Below are positions 32,016 through 40,007 of a stretch of 64,000 nt of DNA, piece by piece. Under the pieces are notes generated by a model, which was not told the DNA's origin, searched no databases, and was given only the letters and a program-made list of their open reading frames with translations. The stretch lies in contig NZ_LT629771.1 of the NCBI RefSeq assembly GCF_900105175.1, forward strand, positions 6,530,622 through 6,594,621. The letters are read 5' to 3'. The number at the start of each line of letters is the position of its first letter. Positions within the stretch are counted from its first letter, which is position 1. The stretch is from Jiangella sp. DSM 45060 (GTDB taxonomy: Bacteria > Actinomycetota > Actinomycetes > Jiangellales > Jiangellaceae). A program made the position numbers and the translations under genes.

Positions 32016-33407
32016 CTACGACGTCCGCGTGCCGACGGGAGCGGTGCGGTCGGTCACGACGCGGCCCGCCGTCAGCAGTCCGGCCAGCGCCACGACGCCG
32101 CCGGCCACGAGGATGCCCGCGAACGTCGCCGGGCCGGGCGACGTCAGCGCGACCGCCGCGCCGCTGACCGCGAGCGCCGCCGCCGTGCTGAGCGATCCGG
32201 CCAGCTGCCCGGCGCTGACGTTGCGGCCCTGGTTCGTCCGGTCCGACCCGGCCAGGATCAGCAGCGACAGCACCGGTGACGTCAGCCCCATTCCGACGCC
32301 GGCCAGCGCCCAGCCCAGCAGCCCGGCCACCGGCGGCAGCGCCGGCCAGGCCAGCAGCGTCGTCACGGCGAGCCCGGCCGTCATCGCGGCCAGCCCGGCC
32401 CGCAGGACGACCGCCGGGGCGCGGCCGTGATCGCGGCCCTGCAGCCACGAGCCGAGCGCCCACGCGACGCCGGTGATCGACAGGCTCACGCCGGCCGTCG
32501 TCGCCGTGAAGCCGTGCACCAGGGTCAGCAGCAGCGGCAGCCACGCGCCCACGCCCGCGAACGCGGCCGCCGCGAACGCCCGCTGCGCCACCACGGCGGG
32601 CAGGCCGCGCCGCACGCGGAACGTCCCGCGCGGGAGCAGCCGCACCGCCGCGAGCCCGGTCCCCGCCGCGCCCAGGACGACGACCGCGACGGCCGGTACG
32701 GGCTCGGCGGCCAGGTGCTCCCCGGCCAGCGACAGCCCGAACACCGCGGCCGCCGCGATGACGGCCCACGGCAGCACCGCTCGGGGCGCTGTGCCCGCCT
32801 GCGGCGCGGCGCCGGTCCGCGGCCCGCTCTCCGACGGCGGCAGCGTCCGCAGCGCCGGGCGGAGCAGCACCCACACCGGGACCAGCACGGCGAGAGCGCC
32901 GAGGAACACCCACCGCCAGCCGATCCCCTCGGTGACGAGCCCGGTGAAGAACGGCCCGAGGACGGACGGCAGCACCCAGGCGGCCGCGAAGAGCGAGAAC
33001 ATCCGCGGCCGCAGCGCCTCCGGCAGCGCCCGCGCGATCAGCACCATGATCCCGACGTCGATCAGGCCCTCGGCGAGGCCGCTGAGCAGCCGTCCGCCGA
33101 TCACCTGGGGCATCCCGCCAGCCGTCCCGACCAGCACCTGCGCGACGGCGAACGTGACGGCGCCGGCTCGCAACGGAGGCACCGGGCCGGAGCGGTCGGC
33201 CCACGCCCCGGCCAGCGCGAGCGACACGACGTACGTCGCGATGGGCGCGGCCGTGGCCAGCCCGAAGCTGCTGACGGCGTCGAACTCGCGCACCAGCGTC
33301 GGCAGCGCCGTGCCGACCGCACGGTTCTCGAAGGCGCCGAGCGTCACCAGCGCGACCGCGCCGATCGCCAACGGCAGGTACTCCCGGCTGAACAGCGAGG
33401 ACGGCAT
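32016..33407 (-). CDS. MFS transporter (drug-efflux-like)
   Basis: The protein has about 463 residues with roughly 12-14 hydrophobic segments. It starts LPLAIGAVALVTLGAFENRAVGTALPTLVREF, followed by an MFS motif A-like loop after helix 2 (LAGAWADRSG) and the motif RLLSGLAEGLIDVGIMVLIARALPEALRPRMF. The layout resembles proton-driven drug exporters. ATG 33407 is used; TTG 33428 is an alternative. The gene lies 17 bp after the TetR gene on the same strand, so it is likely cotranscribed with and repressed by that regulator. The substrate is unknown. Confidence 0.85.
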   Translation of the reverse strand: MPSSLFSREYLPLAIGAVALVTLGAFENRAVGTALPTLVREFDAVSSFGLATAAPIATYVVSLALAGAWADRSGPVPPLRAGAVTFAVAQVLVGTAGGMPQVIGGRLLSGLAEGLIDVGIMVLIARALPEALRPRMFSLFAAAWVLPSVLGPFFTGLVTEGIGWRWVFLGALAVLVPVWVLLRPALRTLPPSESGPRTGAAPQAGTAPRAVLPWAVIAAAAVFGLSLAGEHLAAEPVPAVAVVVLGAAGTGLAAVRLLPRGTFRVRRGLPAVVAQRAFAAAAFAGVGAWLPLLLTLVHGFTATTAGVSLSITGVAWALGSWLQGRDHGRAPAVVLRAGLAAMTAGLAVTTLLAWPALPPVAGLLGWALAGVGMGLTSPVLSLLILAGSDRTNQGRNVSAGQLAGSLSTAAALAVSGAAVALTSPGPATFAGILVAGGVVALAGLLTAGRVVTDRTAPVGTRTS

Positions 33408-33424
33408 CGTCCGATGGTGCAACC

Positions 33425-34132
33425 TCAAGGTATGTTGAGGTCAAGTCCGATCAGCCGGCCGAGCGTGCGGACGTGGTGGTCGAACAGCGTCGCGCGCTCC
33501 TCGACGACGTTGGTGAGCTGGCCGAACAGCTCGAAGTTGAGGAACCCGAACAGCCCGGTCCACGCGGTGACGGCTCGTGCGACGAGGTCGTCGGGGACGC
33601 CGGGCATCAGTTCGCGGACCACCTCGGCGTCGCCCGCGAACGAGGTTGGCGGCGTGGGGAACCCACTCGGCGGGGTCAGGACTCCGTCGGCGTACGCCGC
33701 GGCGAGGATGCGCCCGTAGACGACGGTGTCGCGCACCGCCGGCCCGATGGTGTCGGCAGGCGCCTGGTAGCCCGGCACCGGCGAGCCGTAGATCAGCGCG
33801 TACTCGTTCGGGTGCGCGAGCGCCCAGTCGCGGACGGCGTGGCAGACCGCCCGCCACCGGCCGGCGTGGTCGTGGGGGTCGCAGCCGGCGTCGGCCCGCT
33901 CCACCGCCTCGCCCACCGCGTTGTACGCGTCGATGATCAGCGTGGTCAGCAGCTCGTCGCGGCTCGGGAAGTAGCGGTAGATGGCCGACGAGACCATGCC
34001 CAGCTCGCGGGCGATGGCGCGCAGGTTGAGCCCGCCCGCGCCTTCGGTGCCCAGCTGACGCCGGGCGATATCGGCGATCTCCCTGGTCAGTTCGGCGCGG
34101 GCGCGCTCGCGTGCGGTGCGTCCGGAGTTCAT
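33425..34132 (-). CDS. TetR-family repressor
   Basis: The protein has 235 residues. The N-terminal helix-turn-helix is residues about 15-60 (ELTREIADIARRQLGTEGAGGLNLRAIARELGMVSSAIYRYFPSRDELLTTL). The rest is the ligand domain with the TetR C-terminal region seen in WHG-type regulators (HPNEYALIYGSPVPGYQAP). It is encoded upstream of the MFS gene and divergent from the epimerase gene. Two palindromes in the shared intergenic region fit its operator, so it probably represses both transcription units until a ligand binds. Confidence 0.88.
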   Translation of the reverse strand: MNSGRTARERARAELTREIADIARRQLGTEGAGGLNLRAIARELGMVSSAIYRYFPSRDELLTTLIIDAYNAVGEAVERADAGCDPHDHAGRWRAVCHAVRDWALAHPNEYALIYGSPVPGYQAPADTIGPAVRDTVVYGRILAAAYADGVLTPPSGFPTPPTSFAGDAEVVRELMPGVPDDLVARAVTAWTGLFGFLNFELFGQLTNVVEERATLFDHHVRTLGRLIGLDLNIP

Positions 34133-34164
34133 GCGCCGACTCTAGCAGAGCGCTGCACTAAAAA

Positions 34165-34213
34165 GAGAGCGCTGCTCTTGACACACCTGCTCTGAACAGA
34201 GAGCATTGCTCTC
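34165..34213. promoter_or_regulatory. Two TetR operator palindromes and a promoter
   Basis: AGAGC-GCT-GCTCT (34166-34178) and GAGAGC-ATT-GCTCTC (34199-34213) have the same inverted arms and 3-bp centres, 33 bp apart. A consensus -35 TTGACA (34178-34183) starts at the end of the first, and the -10 region, at weak match, falls inside the second. A repressor on both would block the epimerase promoter. A further GAAGAGAGC half site follows. Confidence 0.65.
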
Positions 34214-34245
34214 GGAAGAGAGCGATGGACACAGAGGAGCGAGTC

Positions 34246-35172
34246 ATGGGCAAGCACGTCATCGTCGGCGCCGGCCAGATCGGCCGGCTGCTGGCCGAGC
34301 GCCTCGTCGCCGACGGCCACGAGGTCACCGTCGTCAGCCGGTCCGGTTCGGGACCCGACGGCGTCACGAAGGTCGCGGCCAGCGCCGCCGACGAGGCCCG
34401 GCTGACGCAGGTCACGCAGGGCGCCGACGTCCTCTACAACTGCGCGAACCCGCAGTACCACTGCTGGACGCAGGACTGGCCGCCGATGGCCGCCGCGCTG
34501 CTCGGCGCCGCGCAGGCCACGGGCGCCGTCCACACGACGCTCGCCAACCTGTACCCGTACGGCGCGGTCGACGGCCCGATGACCGAGGACCTGCCGTTGA
34601 CCGGCGGCGGCGTGAAGGGGCAGGTCAGGGCGCGGATGTGGGCGGACGCGCTGGCGGCGCACGAGGCCGGGCGCATCCGCATGACCGAGCTGCGCGCGTC
34701 GGACTACTACGGGCCGGGCGTGCGCGACCAGGGCCACGTCGGCGACCGGTTCTTCCCGCCGGTGCTGGCCGGCAAGCCCGCCACCTACCTGCACGACCCC
34801 GGCGTCGTCCGCAGCTGGACCTACGTGCACGACGTCGCCGCCGCGCTCGCGACGGCCGGCAGCGACGAGCGCGCCTACGGCCGGGCCTGGCACGTCCCGA
34901 CGGCGCCGCCGTTCAGCGCGCGTCGGCTGGCCGAGGCGGCGGCCGCCGCCGCGGGCACGTCGCCGGCCCGGATCCGCCGGCTGCCGTACTGGGCACAGGA
35001 CGTCGCGGGTCTGGCGGTGCCGATGATGCGCGAGCTCAAGGAGACCCGCTACCAGTTCACCCGGCCGTTCGTCATCGACTCGTCGGCCTTCGAGTCGACC
35101 TTCGGCCAGCGCCCCACCTCGTTCGACGACGCCGTCGCCGCCACGGTCAGCTGGTGGCAGGCCCAGCGCTGA
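34246..35172 (+). CDS. NAD-dependent epimerase/dehydratase (extended SDR)
   Basis: The protein has 308 residues. It begins with a Rossmann motif HVIVGAGQIGRLLAERLVADG, an atypical GxGxxG of the extended SDR group, followed by ADVLYNCANP. It lacks the clear YxxxK triad (LPLTGGGVKGQVRARMW occupies that region), as in atypical SDRs that may act as NAD(P)-binding redox sensors or reductases. The C-terminal half includes SWTYVHDVAAALATA and AWHVPTAPPFSARRLAE. ATG 34246 is preferred over ATG 34225 because GAGGAG lies 6 nt upstream. It is controlled by the divergent TetR and converges on the aldolase gene with a 26-bp overlap. Confidence 0.82.
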   Translation: MGKHVIVGAGQIGRLLAERLVADGHEVTVVSRSGSGPDGVTKVAASAADEARLTQVTQGADVLYNCANPQYHCWTQDWPPMAAALLGAAQATGAVHTTLANLYPYGAVDGPMTEDLPLTGGGVKGQVRARMWADALAAHEAGRIRMTELRASDYYGPGVRDQGHVGDRFFPPVLAGKPATYLHDPGVVRSWTYVHDVAAALATAGSDERAYGRAWHVPTAPPFSARRLAEAAAAAAGTSPARIRRLPYWAQDVAGLAVPMMRELKETRYQFTRPFVIDSSAFESTFGQRPTSFDDAVAATVSWWQAQR

Positions 35173-35743
35173 TCGGCGGCAGCTCGCGGTACGGCAGGCC
35201 GCGCAGCAGCAGCGCCAGCCGGGCGGCCGACTCTAGCTCCTCGGCGAGATCGGCCGCCAGGTCGACGTCGGCCGCGGCGACCACGCTGCCGTGGTTGGCC
35301 AGCAGTGCCGCGTGGTGGCCGGCCAGCGCGACGGCGACGCCCTCGGCCAGCGCCGCGCTGCCCGGCGGGGCGTACGGCACCAGCGGCAGCGGCCCCAGCC
35401 GCGTCACCTGGTACGGCGTCAGCGTCGGCAGCGGCTCGTCCAGGCAAGCCACCGCGACGGCGTGGACGGAGTGCAGGTGCACGATGGCCCGCGCCTCCGG
35501 CCGCACGCGGTACGCGGCCAGGTGCAGCGGGAACTCCTTCGACGGCCGCGCGCTGGACAGCGGCTCGCCGGTCAGCGACAGCACTGCCAGGTCGGCGTCG
35601 GTCACCCGGCTCAGCGCGCCTCCGGTCGGGGTGACGAACACCTGCTCGCCCACCCGCACGCTGACGTTGCCGGACCCGCCTGGTGACAACCCCAGCGCGG
35701 CCAGCCGTCGGCACGCCGCGACCAGCGCGTCGACCTCGATCAC
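35147..35743 (-). CDS. Class II aldolase/adducin-family protein (OtnC/FucA-like)
   Basis: The protein has 198 residues. Class II aldolase features: GLSPGGSGNVSVRVG, VTPTGGALSRVTDADLAVL, PSKEFPLHLAAYRVRPEARAIVHLHS with the HxH zinc ligands, and LLANHGSVVAAAD with a further His. In acid-sugar pathways this family (OtnC) decarboxylates 3-oxo-tetronate 4-phosphate to dihydroxyacetone phosphate; in others it cleaves fuculose or ribulose phosphates. GTG 35743 overlaps the stop of the DUF1537 kinase gene by 4 nt, which supports a joint pathway. Confidence 0.85.
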   Translation of the reverse strand: MIEVDALVAACRRLAALGLSPGGSGNVSVRVGEQVFVTPTGGALSRVTDADLAVLSLTGEPLSSARPSKEFPLHLAAYRVRPEARAIVHLHSVHAVAVACLDEPLPTLTPYQVTRLGPLPLVPYAPPGSAALAEGVAVALAGHHAALLANHGSVVAAADVDLAADLAEELESAARLALLLRGLPYRELPPISAGPATS

Positions 35744-37389
35744 GGTCCCACCTCCCAGGCGGTGGTGAACAGGTCGGGCGGCCCGAAGTTGCCCGACTTC
35801 AGCAGCAGCGCCACGGGCCGCGGCCCGGTGCTGACGGTCCACGGAACGCCCGGCGCGACCTGCGCGCCGATGCGCACCTGCCTGATCCCGAGCGCCTCCG
35901 TCACCGCGCCGGACGTCTCACCGCCGGCGATGAGGAACCGGCGCACGCCCGCGTCGGCGAGCGCGCGTGCGACGGCGGCGAGGGCCCGCTCGGCCAACGC
36001 CGCGGCCCGGTCCCGGCCGTGTCGCTCCTGGACGGCGCGCAGTTCCTCGGGCGGCAGCGAGGTCGCGACGACGACCGGCCCGTCCGCGAGCGCCGCCAAC
36101 GCTTCGTCGACGGCGGCCGCGACGGCGCGGGCCGGGCCGGCCGCCCGGTCGGCGGAGGTGCCGGTCGCCGAGTCGTCGACGGGCTTGGCTGCGGGCTCGG
36201 CGGCGAGATCGTCGACGGCGATCCGGATCACCGGTCCCTCGAACGCGGCGATCTGCTCGCGGGTCCGCGCGGAGCAACTGCCCGCCAGCACGACGCGGCC
36301 GCCCAGTGGCAGCATCGGCAGCCCGCCCGGCCTCCCCAGCGACCCGGTCGTCCGATCCGGCGCTGCCGCCGTTGGCTGGGGCGGGGTCGTCGGTGGTTGG
36401 ACGGAGGTGCCTGTTGGCTCGGGCGATGCGGCGGGAGGTCGCGAGGACCCGGCCGGCGGCTGGGACGTCGCGGCGGAGCGTGCCGCGGCGGACTGTGTCA
36501 GTGCCCGCCCGTAGGGTGGGCCTCCCACCCGGCCGGGCGGGGTGTCACTGTCGCCGAAACCGACGTCGACGGGACGGGCCACGTCGGGACGAGCCTCGCC
36601 ACCACGGACGTCGTCGGGACGAGGCGGGTCGGGACGGGCGGCGGTGGTGGGCACGCCGGGCGAGGGCTCGGACGACGGCGGAGTGGAGGCGGCCCAGTGC
36701 CGGGCCAGGGCGGCGGCCAGGCCGGACGCGCCGCCGAGGAGGTCGGAGCCGTCGGCGAGGGCGGCGGCGTGACGGTCGAGGTCGGCGTCGGTGAGGGCGT
36801 CCAGCAGCATGTGCGCAGCGTCCGGAACCGCCGCAACCCCCGCAACGCCCGGAATCCCCGTGGAGGGCCAGCGCACGAGCCCGACCGGCCGCGCCGTCTG
36901 GGCCGAAAGCAGCCGCACGAGGTCGGCGTCGGTCATCGGGGTCAGCGGGTGGTCGCGCAGCGGCGACTCCGACAGCAACCTGCCGTCGACGAAGAGGTGG
37001 CCCTGATAGACGGTCCGGCCGACGGCGGGCGTGGCGGGCGTCCCCACCGACCGCCCGCCGACGAGATCGGCCAGCGCGTCGGCGACCGGCCCGATGTTCC
37101 CGGCGGCCGTCGAATCGAACGTCGAGCAGTACTTCTGGTACAGCCGTCGCGCCCCGTGCTCGAGCAGCCACCGCCCGGCCGCCACCGACTCCGCGACGGC
37201 GGAGGCGACCGGCGCCGTCCGGGTCCGCAGCGCGACGACGACGCACGCGGCGCCGTCCGGGGGCACGTCCGACGGTGACGGCGGGCCGAACAGCACCGAC
37301 GCGGGCAGGCCGGCCGCCGTCACGACGCCGGCGAGGTCGCAGGCACCGGTCACGTCGTCGGCCACGACGCCGAGCCGCAGCGTCGTCAC
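35740..37389 (-). CDS. DUF1537-family four-carbon acid sugar kinase (OtnK-like) with long linker
   Basis: The protein has 549 residues; OtnK/DtnK enzymes are usually about 420. The N-terminal domain (1 to about 225) starts RLGVVADDVTGACDLAG, with VVVALRTRT and YQKYCSTFDSTAAGNIGPVADAL, all DUF1537 hallmarks. The C-terminal nucleotide domain (about 360-549) has RVVLAGSCSARTREQIAAF, FLIAGGETSGAVTEALGI and LKSGNFGPPDLFTTA. Between them is an extra Pro/Ser/Thr/Ala-rich linker of about 125 residues, into which a dispersed palindromic repeat is inserted. The family phosphorylates 2- or 3-oxo-tetronates; the substrate here is inferred. GTG 37389 overlaps the DeoR stop by 4 nt. Confidence 0.88.
   Translation of the reverse strand: MTTLRLGVVADDVTGACDLAGVVTAAGLPASVLFGPPSPSDVPPDGAACVVVALRTRTAPVASAVAESVAAGRWLLEHGARRLYQKYCSTFDSTAAGNIGPVADALADLVGGRSVGTPATPAVGRTVYQGHLFVDGRLLSESPLRDHPLTPMTDADLVRLLSAQTARPVGLVRWPSTGIPGVAGVAAVPDAAHMLLDALTDADLDRHAAALADGSDLLGGASGLAAALARHWAASTPPSSEPSPGVPTTAARPDPPRPDDVRGGEARPDVARPVDVGFGDSDTPPGRVGGPPYGRALTQSAAARSAATSQPPAGSSRPPAASPEPTGTSVQPPTTPPQPTAAAPDRTTGSLGRPGGLPMLPLGGRVVLAGSCSARTREQIAAFEGPVIRIAVDDLAAEPAAKPVDDSATGTSADRAAGPARAVAAAVDEALAALADGPVVVATSLPPEELRAVQERHGRDRAAALAERALAAVARALADAGVRRFLIAGGETSGAVTEALGIRQVRIGAQVAPGVPWTVSTGPRPVALLLKSGNFGPPDLFTTAWEVGP
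36495..36530 (-). repeat. Dispersed palindromic repeat, copy A (inside the kinase linker)
   Basis: Read on the minus strand it is GGGTGGGAGGCCCACCC then TACGGGCGGGCACTGACAC, matching the core of copies C and D. It encodes GGPPYGRALTQ within the disordered linker of the DUF1537 kinase. Confidence 0.75.
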
Positions 37390-38141
37390 GCCTGGATCAC
37401 CCGCGCCCCGGCCGCCCGAACGGCGTCGACGGCGGCGGCATCGGCGGATGAGTCGGTGACCAGCGTCGACACCGACTCCAGGGACGCGAACCGGATCGGC
37501 GCCCGCGCCGCCAGCTTGGATCCGTCGGCCGCCACGACGACCGACCGCGCCGCCGCGGCCAGCGCTCGCTTCGTCTCGGCGTCGTACGGGTCGGCGCAGA
37601 ACACGCCGGACGGCCCGACGGCGGTCGCGGACAGCACGGCGAGGTCCACCACGATGTCCGACAAAGCGGCACGCACCGCCGGCCCGCCGAACGACCGCGT
37701 CGCCGGGTTGAACACCCCGCCGAGCCCGATCAGCCGCAGTTCCGGCCGCGCCGCGCACACCGTCACGACCGGCACGGAATGGGTGACGACGGTGAGCCCG
37801 GCGGGCAGCAGCTCGGCCAGCCGGGCGACCGTCGTCCCGGAGTCCAGCGCCACCGTCGCCCCCTCGGGCAAGAGCGCCACCACCGCCCGCCCCACCGCCG
37901 CCTTCCCCGCGGCGAAGCGGTCCGCCCGCAGCTCGAACGGCACGCCGTCGCCGTCGGGCAGCCGCGCGCCGCCGGTGACCCGCACCGCGACCCCGTCCAC
38001 CTCGAGCTGGCGCAGGTCGCGCCGGATCGTCATCTCCGACACATCCAGTTCGGCCGCCGCGTGGGCCGCGGACAGATAGCCGGCCGTCCGCAGGCGTCGC
38101 AGCAGCTCGTCGCGTCGGCGCGGCGCGTCGGTGTAGCGCAC
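37386..38141 (-). CDS. DeoR-family transcriptional regulator
   Basis: The protein has 251 residues. The N-terminal helix-turn-helix (RRRDELLRRLRTAGYLSAAHAAAELDVSEMTIRRDLRQLE) is followed by a DeoRC sugar-phosphate-sensing domain (AVGRAVVALLPEGATVALDSGTTVARLAEL; VFCADPYDAETKRALAAAA; VVVAADGSKLAARAPIRFA). GTG 38141 (MRYTDAPRRRDELL) is preferred; a TTG start at 38177 would add 12 residues. It is first in the minus-strand unit with the DUF1537 kinase and class II aldolase and divergent from the YihT-like aldolase unit, so it probably represses both and is released by a pathway phosphate ester. Confidence 0.9.
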   Translation of the reverse strand: MRYTDAPRRRDELLRRLRTAGYLSAAHAAAELDVSEMTIRRDLRQLEVDGVAVRVTGGARLPDGDGVPFELRADRFAAGKAAVGRAVVALLPEGATVALDSGTTVARLAELLPAGLTVVTHSVPVVTVCAARPELRLIGLGGVFNPATRSFGGPAVRAALSDIVVDLAVLSATAVGPSGVFCADPYDAETKRALAAAARSVVVAADGSKLAARAPIRFASLESVSTLVTDSSADAAAVDAVRAAGARVIQA

Positions 38142-38228
38142 GTCCCCAGCCAACCCGTCGACCGCACAGAATGTCAAGAATCCAACACTCCTTGCATAAT
38201 CTGTGAGACTTCGAACAAACTCAGTCGC

Positions 38229-39152
38229 ATGACGGAACCCACTCTCGACGCGCTGGCCCGGCCCGGCGGCGGCCTCGCGATGGTCGCGATGGATCAGCGC
38301 GAGAGCCTGCGCACGATGTTCGACGACGCGGGCACCGGGCGTCCGCCGGACGACGTGCTGACGGCGTTCAAGCTGGCCGTCGCGCGTGAGCTCGGGCCGC
38401 TGGCCTCAGGCTTCTTGATCGACCGCCGCTACGGCTTCGACCAGCTGCGCGGCGACCGGCTGCTGCCCGACGGCTGCGGGCTGATCCTCGCCGTCGACGA
38501 CCTGACGCAGGACGACGGCGGGCCGGTCGAGGAGACCGCGCTGGACCCCGACTTCGTTGCCGAGGACAGCGACCTGGACGGCGTCGCCGCCGTGAAGCTG
38601 CTGGTCATCTGGCGCCGGGACGAGCTGCGCGAGCACCGCGTCGAGCTGGCCAGAACGTTCGTGGAGCGTGCGGCGGAGCGCGGCGTGCTGTCCGTCCTGG
38701 AGCCGGTCGTGCGGGCCACCCCGGCCGAGCTCGACCGCGGCGCGTGGGACCTGAACGCGGCGATCGCCGAGGCGGCCCGCGAGCTGTCGCCGCTCGGCCC
38801 GAGCCTGTACAAGGCGCAGGTGCCGAGCGCCGGCGCGGGCGATCCGGCCGCGCTGCTCGACGCCTGCCGGGCGCTCGACGACGCCGTCACCGGGCCGTGG
38901 GTGGTGCTGTCGCAGGGCGTGCGGCAGGACCGCTTCCCGGCCGCGGTCGAGGCCGCCTGCCGGGCCGGTGCGTCCGGGTTCCTGGCCGGCCGGGCGCTGT
39001 GGAGCGACGTGGTCGGCGGCCCGCTGACGGAGCTGGCGGCGCGCTCGGCGCCCCGGCTGCGACGGCTCACCGAGATCGTCGACGAGCACGCGACGCCGTG
39101 GTGGAAGTCGAGCCGCGGCCCGGCGCGCCAGAGCGACGGAGGACGGGCGTGA
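38229..39152 (+). CDS. YihT/LacD-like class I aldolase
   Basis: The protein has 307 residues and closely follows the E. coli sulfofructose-phosphate aldolase YihT pattern as I recall it: GGLAMVAMDQRESLRTMFDDAG, DVLTAFKLAVARELGPLASG, AAVKLLVIWRRDE with the likely Schiff-base Lys, LSVLEPVVR, PSLYKAQVP, GPWVVLSQGV and GASGFLAGRALWSDVVGGP. Members cleave sulfofructose 1-phosphate, tagatose 1,6-bisphosphate or similar ketose phosphates. No sulfosugar isomerase or kinase of the Yih type is present, so the substrate is open. ATG 38229 has no clear ribosome site; a -10-like CATAAT lies at 38195-38200. It overlaps the next gene by 4 nt (GTGA). Confidence 0.82.
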   Translation: MTEPTLDALARPGGGLAMVAMDQRESLRTMFDDAGTGRPPDDVLTAFKLAVARELGPLASGFLIDRRYGFDQLRGDRLLPDGCGLILAVDDLTQDDGGPVEETALDPDFVAEDSDLDGVAAVKLLVIWRRDELREHRVELARTFVERAAERGVLSVLEPVVRATPAELDRGAWDLNAAIAEAARELSPLGPSLYKAQVPSAGAGDPAALLDACRALDDAVTGPWVVLSQGVRQDRFPAAVEAACRAGASGFLAGRALWSDVVGGPLTELAARSAPRLRRLTEIVDEHATPWWKSSRGPARQSDGGRA

Positions 39153-39772
39153 CCCGGCTCGGGCTGGTCCACACCGTCCCGGCGCTGGCGGCGACGTTCC
39201 ACGACCTCGTGACGGAGGCGGCGCCGGCGGACGTCGAGGCGATCCACGTCGTCGACCCGTGGCTGCTCCGGACGGCGCTGTCCGGCGGCGTCGGTCCCGA
39301 GATCGTCGACCGCCTCGCCGCGCACGTCGCCCACCTGCGCGACCGCGGCGTCGCGGGTGTCCTCGTGACGTGCTCGACGCTGGGCGAGGCGACCGAGCAG
39401 GTGCCGGAGCCGGACCTCCCGGTCGTGCGGGTCGACCAGGGGATGGCCGACCGCGCCGTCGAGCTGGCCGGCGACGGCGGCCGTGTCGCCGTCCTCGCGA
39501 CGGTCGCCTCGACGCTCGGCCCGACCGAGCGGCTGCTGCACCGCAGCGCACGCCAGGCCGGCCGCGCCGTCACCGTCGAGGCCGAACTCGTGGACGGCGC
39601 CGCGACGACCGAAGCGGCGATCCGGCGGTGGGACGGCCGCGCCGACGTCGTCGTCCTGGCGCAGGCCTCGATGGCCGCCGCAGCGGCGCAGGTGGGCGTC
39701 ACGACGACCCCGGTGCTCACCTCGCCGGAGCTCGCGGCGCGCCGCCTCGTCGCGCTGACGACACCGGCCTGA
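39149..39772 (+). CDS. Aspartate/glutamate/hydantoin racemase-superfamily protein
   Basis: The protein has 207 residues. The N-terminal half carries LGLVHTVPALAATFHDLV and the first catalytic Cys region VAGVLVTCSTLGEA (about residue 75). The second half has VAVLATVASTLGPTERLLHRSARQ and ADVVVLAQASMAAAA. The second catalytic position, normally Cys, reads QASMAAA here, so a two-Cys racemase mechanism is doubtful; the fold is also used by decarboxylases and isomerases. It is coupled to the YihT-like aldolase gene and probably acts on an acid intermediate of the same pathway. Confidence 0.78.
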   Translation: MTRLGLVHTVPALAATFHDLVTEAAPADVEAIHVVDPWLLRTALSGGVGPEIVDRLAAHVAHLRDRGVAGVLVTCSTLGEATEQVPEPDLPVVRVDQGMADRAVELAGDGGRVAVLATVASTLGPTERLLHRSARQAGRAVTVEAELVDGAATTEAAIRRWDGRADVVVLAQASMAAAAAQVGVTTTPVLTSPELAARRLVALTTPA

Positions 39773-39816
39773 CCTGCGGAGGAACCGTGCGTTTCCGTTT
39801 CGTTAGGCCAGAGCCG

Positions 39817-39845
39817 TTGACGGCGTGGGACAGTGTGGGTACGTT
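39817..39845 (+). promoter_or_regulatory. Promoter of the sugar ABC-transporter operon
   Basis: TTGACG (39817-39822) and TACGTT (39840-39845) are 17 bp apart, a good sigma-70-type match. The LacI-type operator begins 6 bp downstream, over the expected start of transcription. The rest of the 235-bp gap to the binding-protein gene shows no other feature. Confidence 0.6.
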
Positions 39846-39851
39846 CTCACA

Positions 39852-39865
39852 TGGCAACGATGCCA
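39852..39865. promoter_or_regulatory. LacI-type operator, site 1
   Basis: TGGCAACGATGCCA: arms TGGCA and TGCCA around a central A-CG-A. It shares the layout TGGnAnCGATnCCA with the sites at 52232, 55815 and 55872 and sits at the start point of the ABC-transporter promoter. Confidence 0.7.
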
Positions 39866-40007
39866 CATTGGGCGCGGAGCCAGCCGTCCTCCGGCATCAG
39901 GCCGGAACGGCGCGTACTTGCGGACAACGCGACGCTCCCTCCTGGACGTCGCTACAGACGTTCGGGCGCCGCTCGCCGGCGCCTCCCTCTGGAGTGGAGG
40001 ACGGTCC

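Noticed and set aside
37390-37758. Longer N-terminus for the DUF1537 kinase.
   Set aside because: The extra 123 codons are the antisense-frame shadow of deoR and lack the family start; GTG 37389 gives the standard RLGVVADD start and a 4-nt overlap.
38229-39152. Sulfoquinovose degradation operon based on the YihT-like aldolase.
   Set aside because: No sulfoquinovosidase, sulfofructose kinase, isomerase or sulfolactaldehyde reductase gene is present, so only the aldolase similarity is kept.
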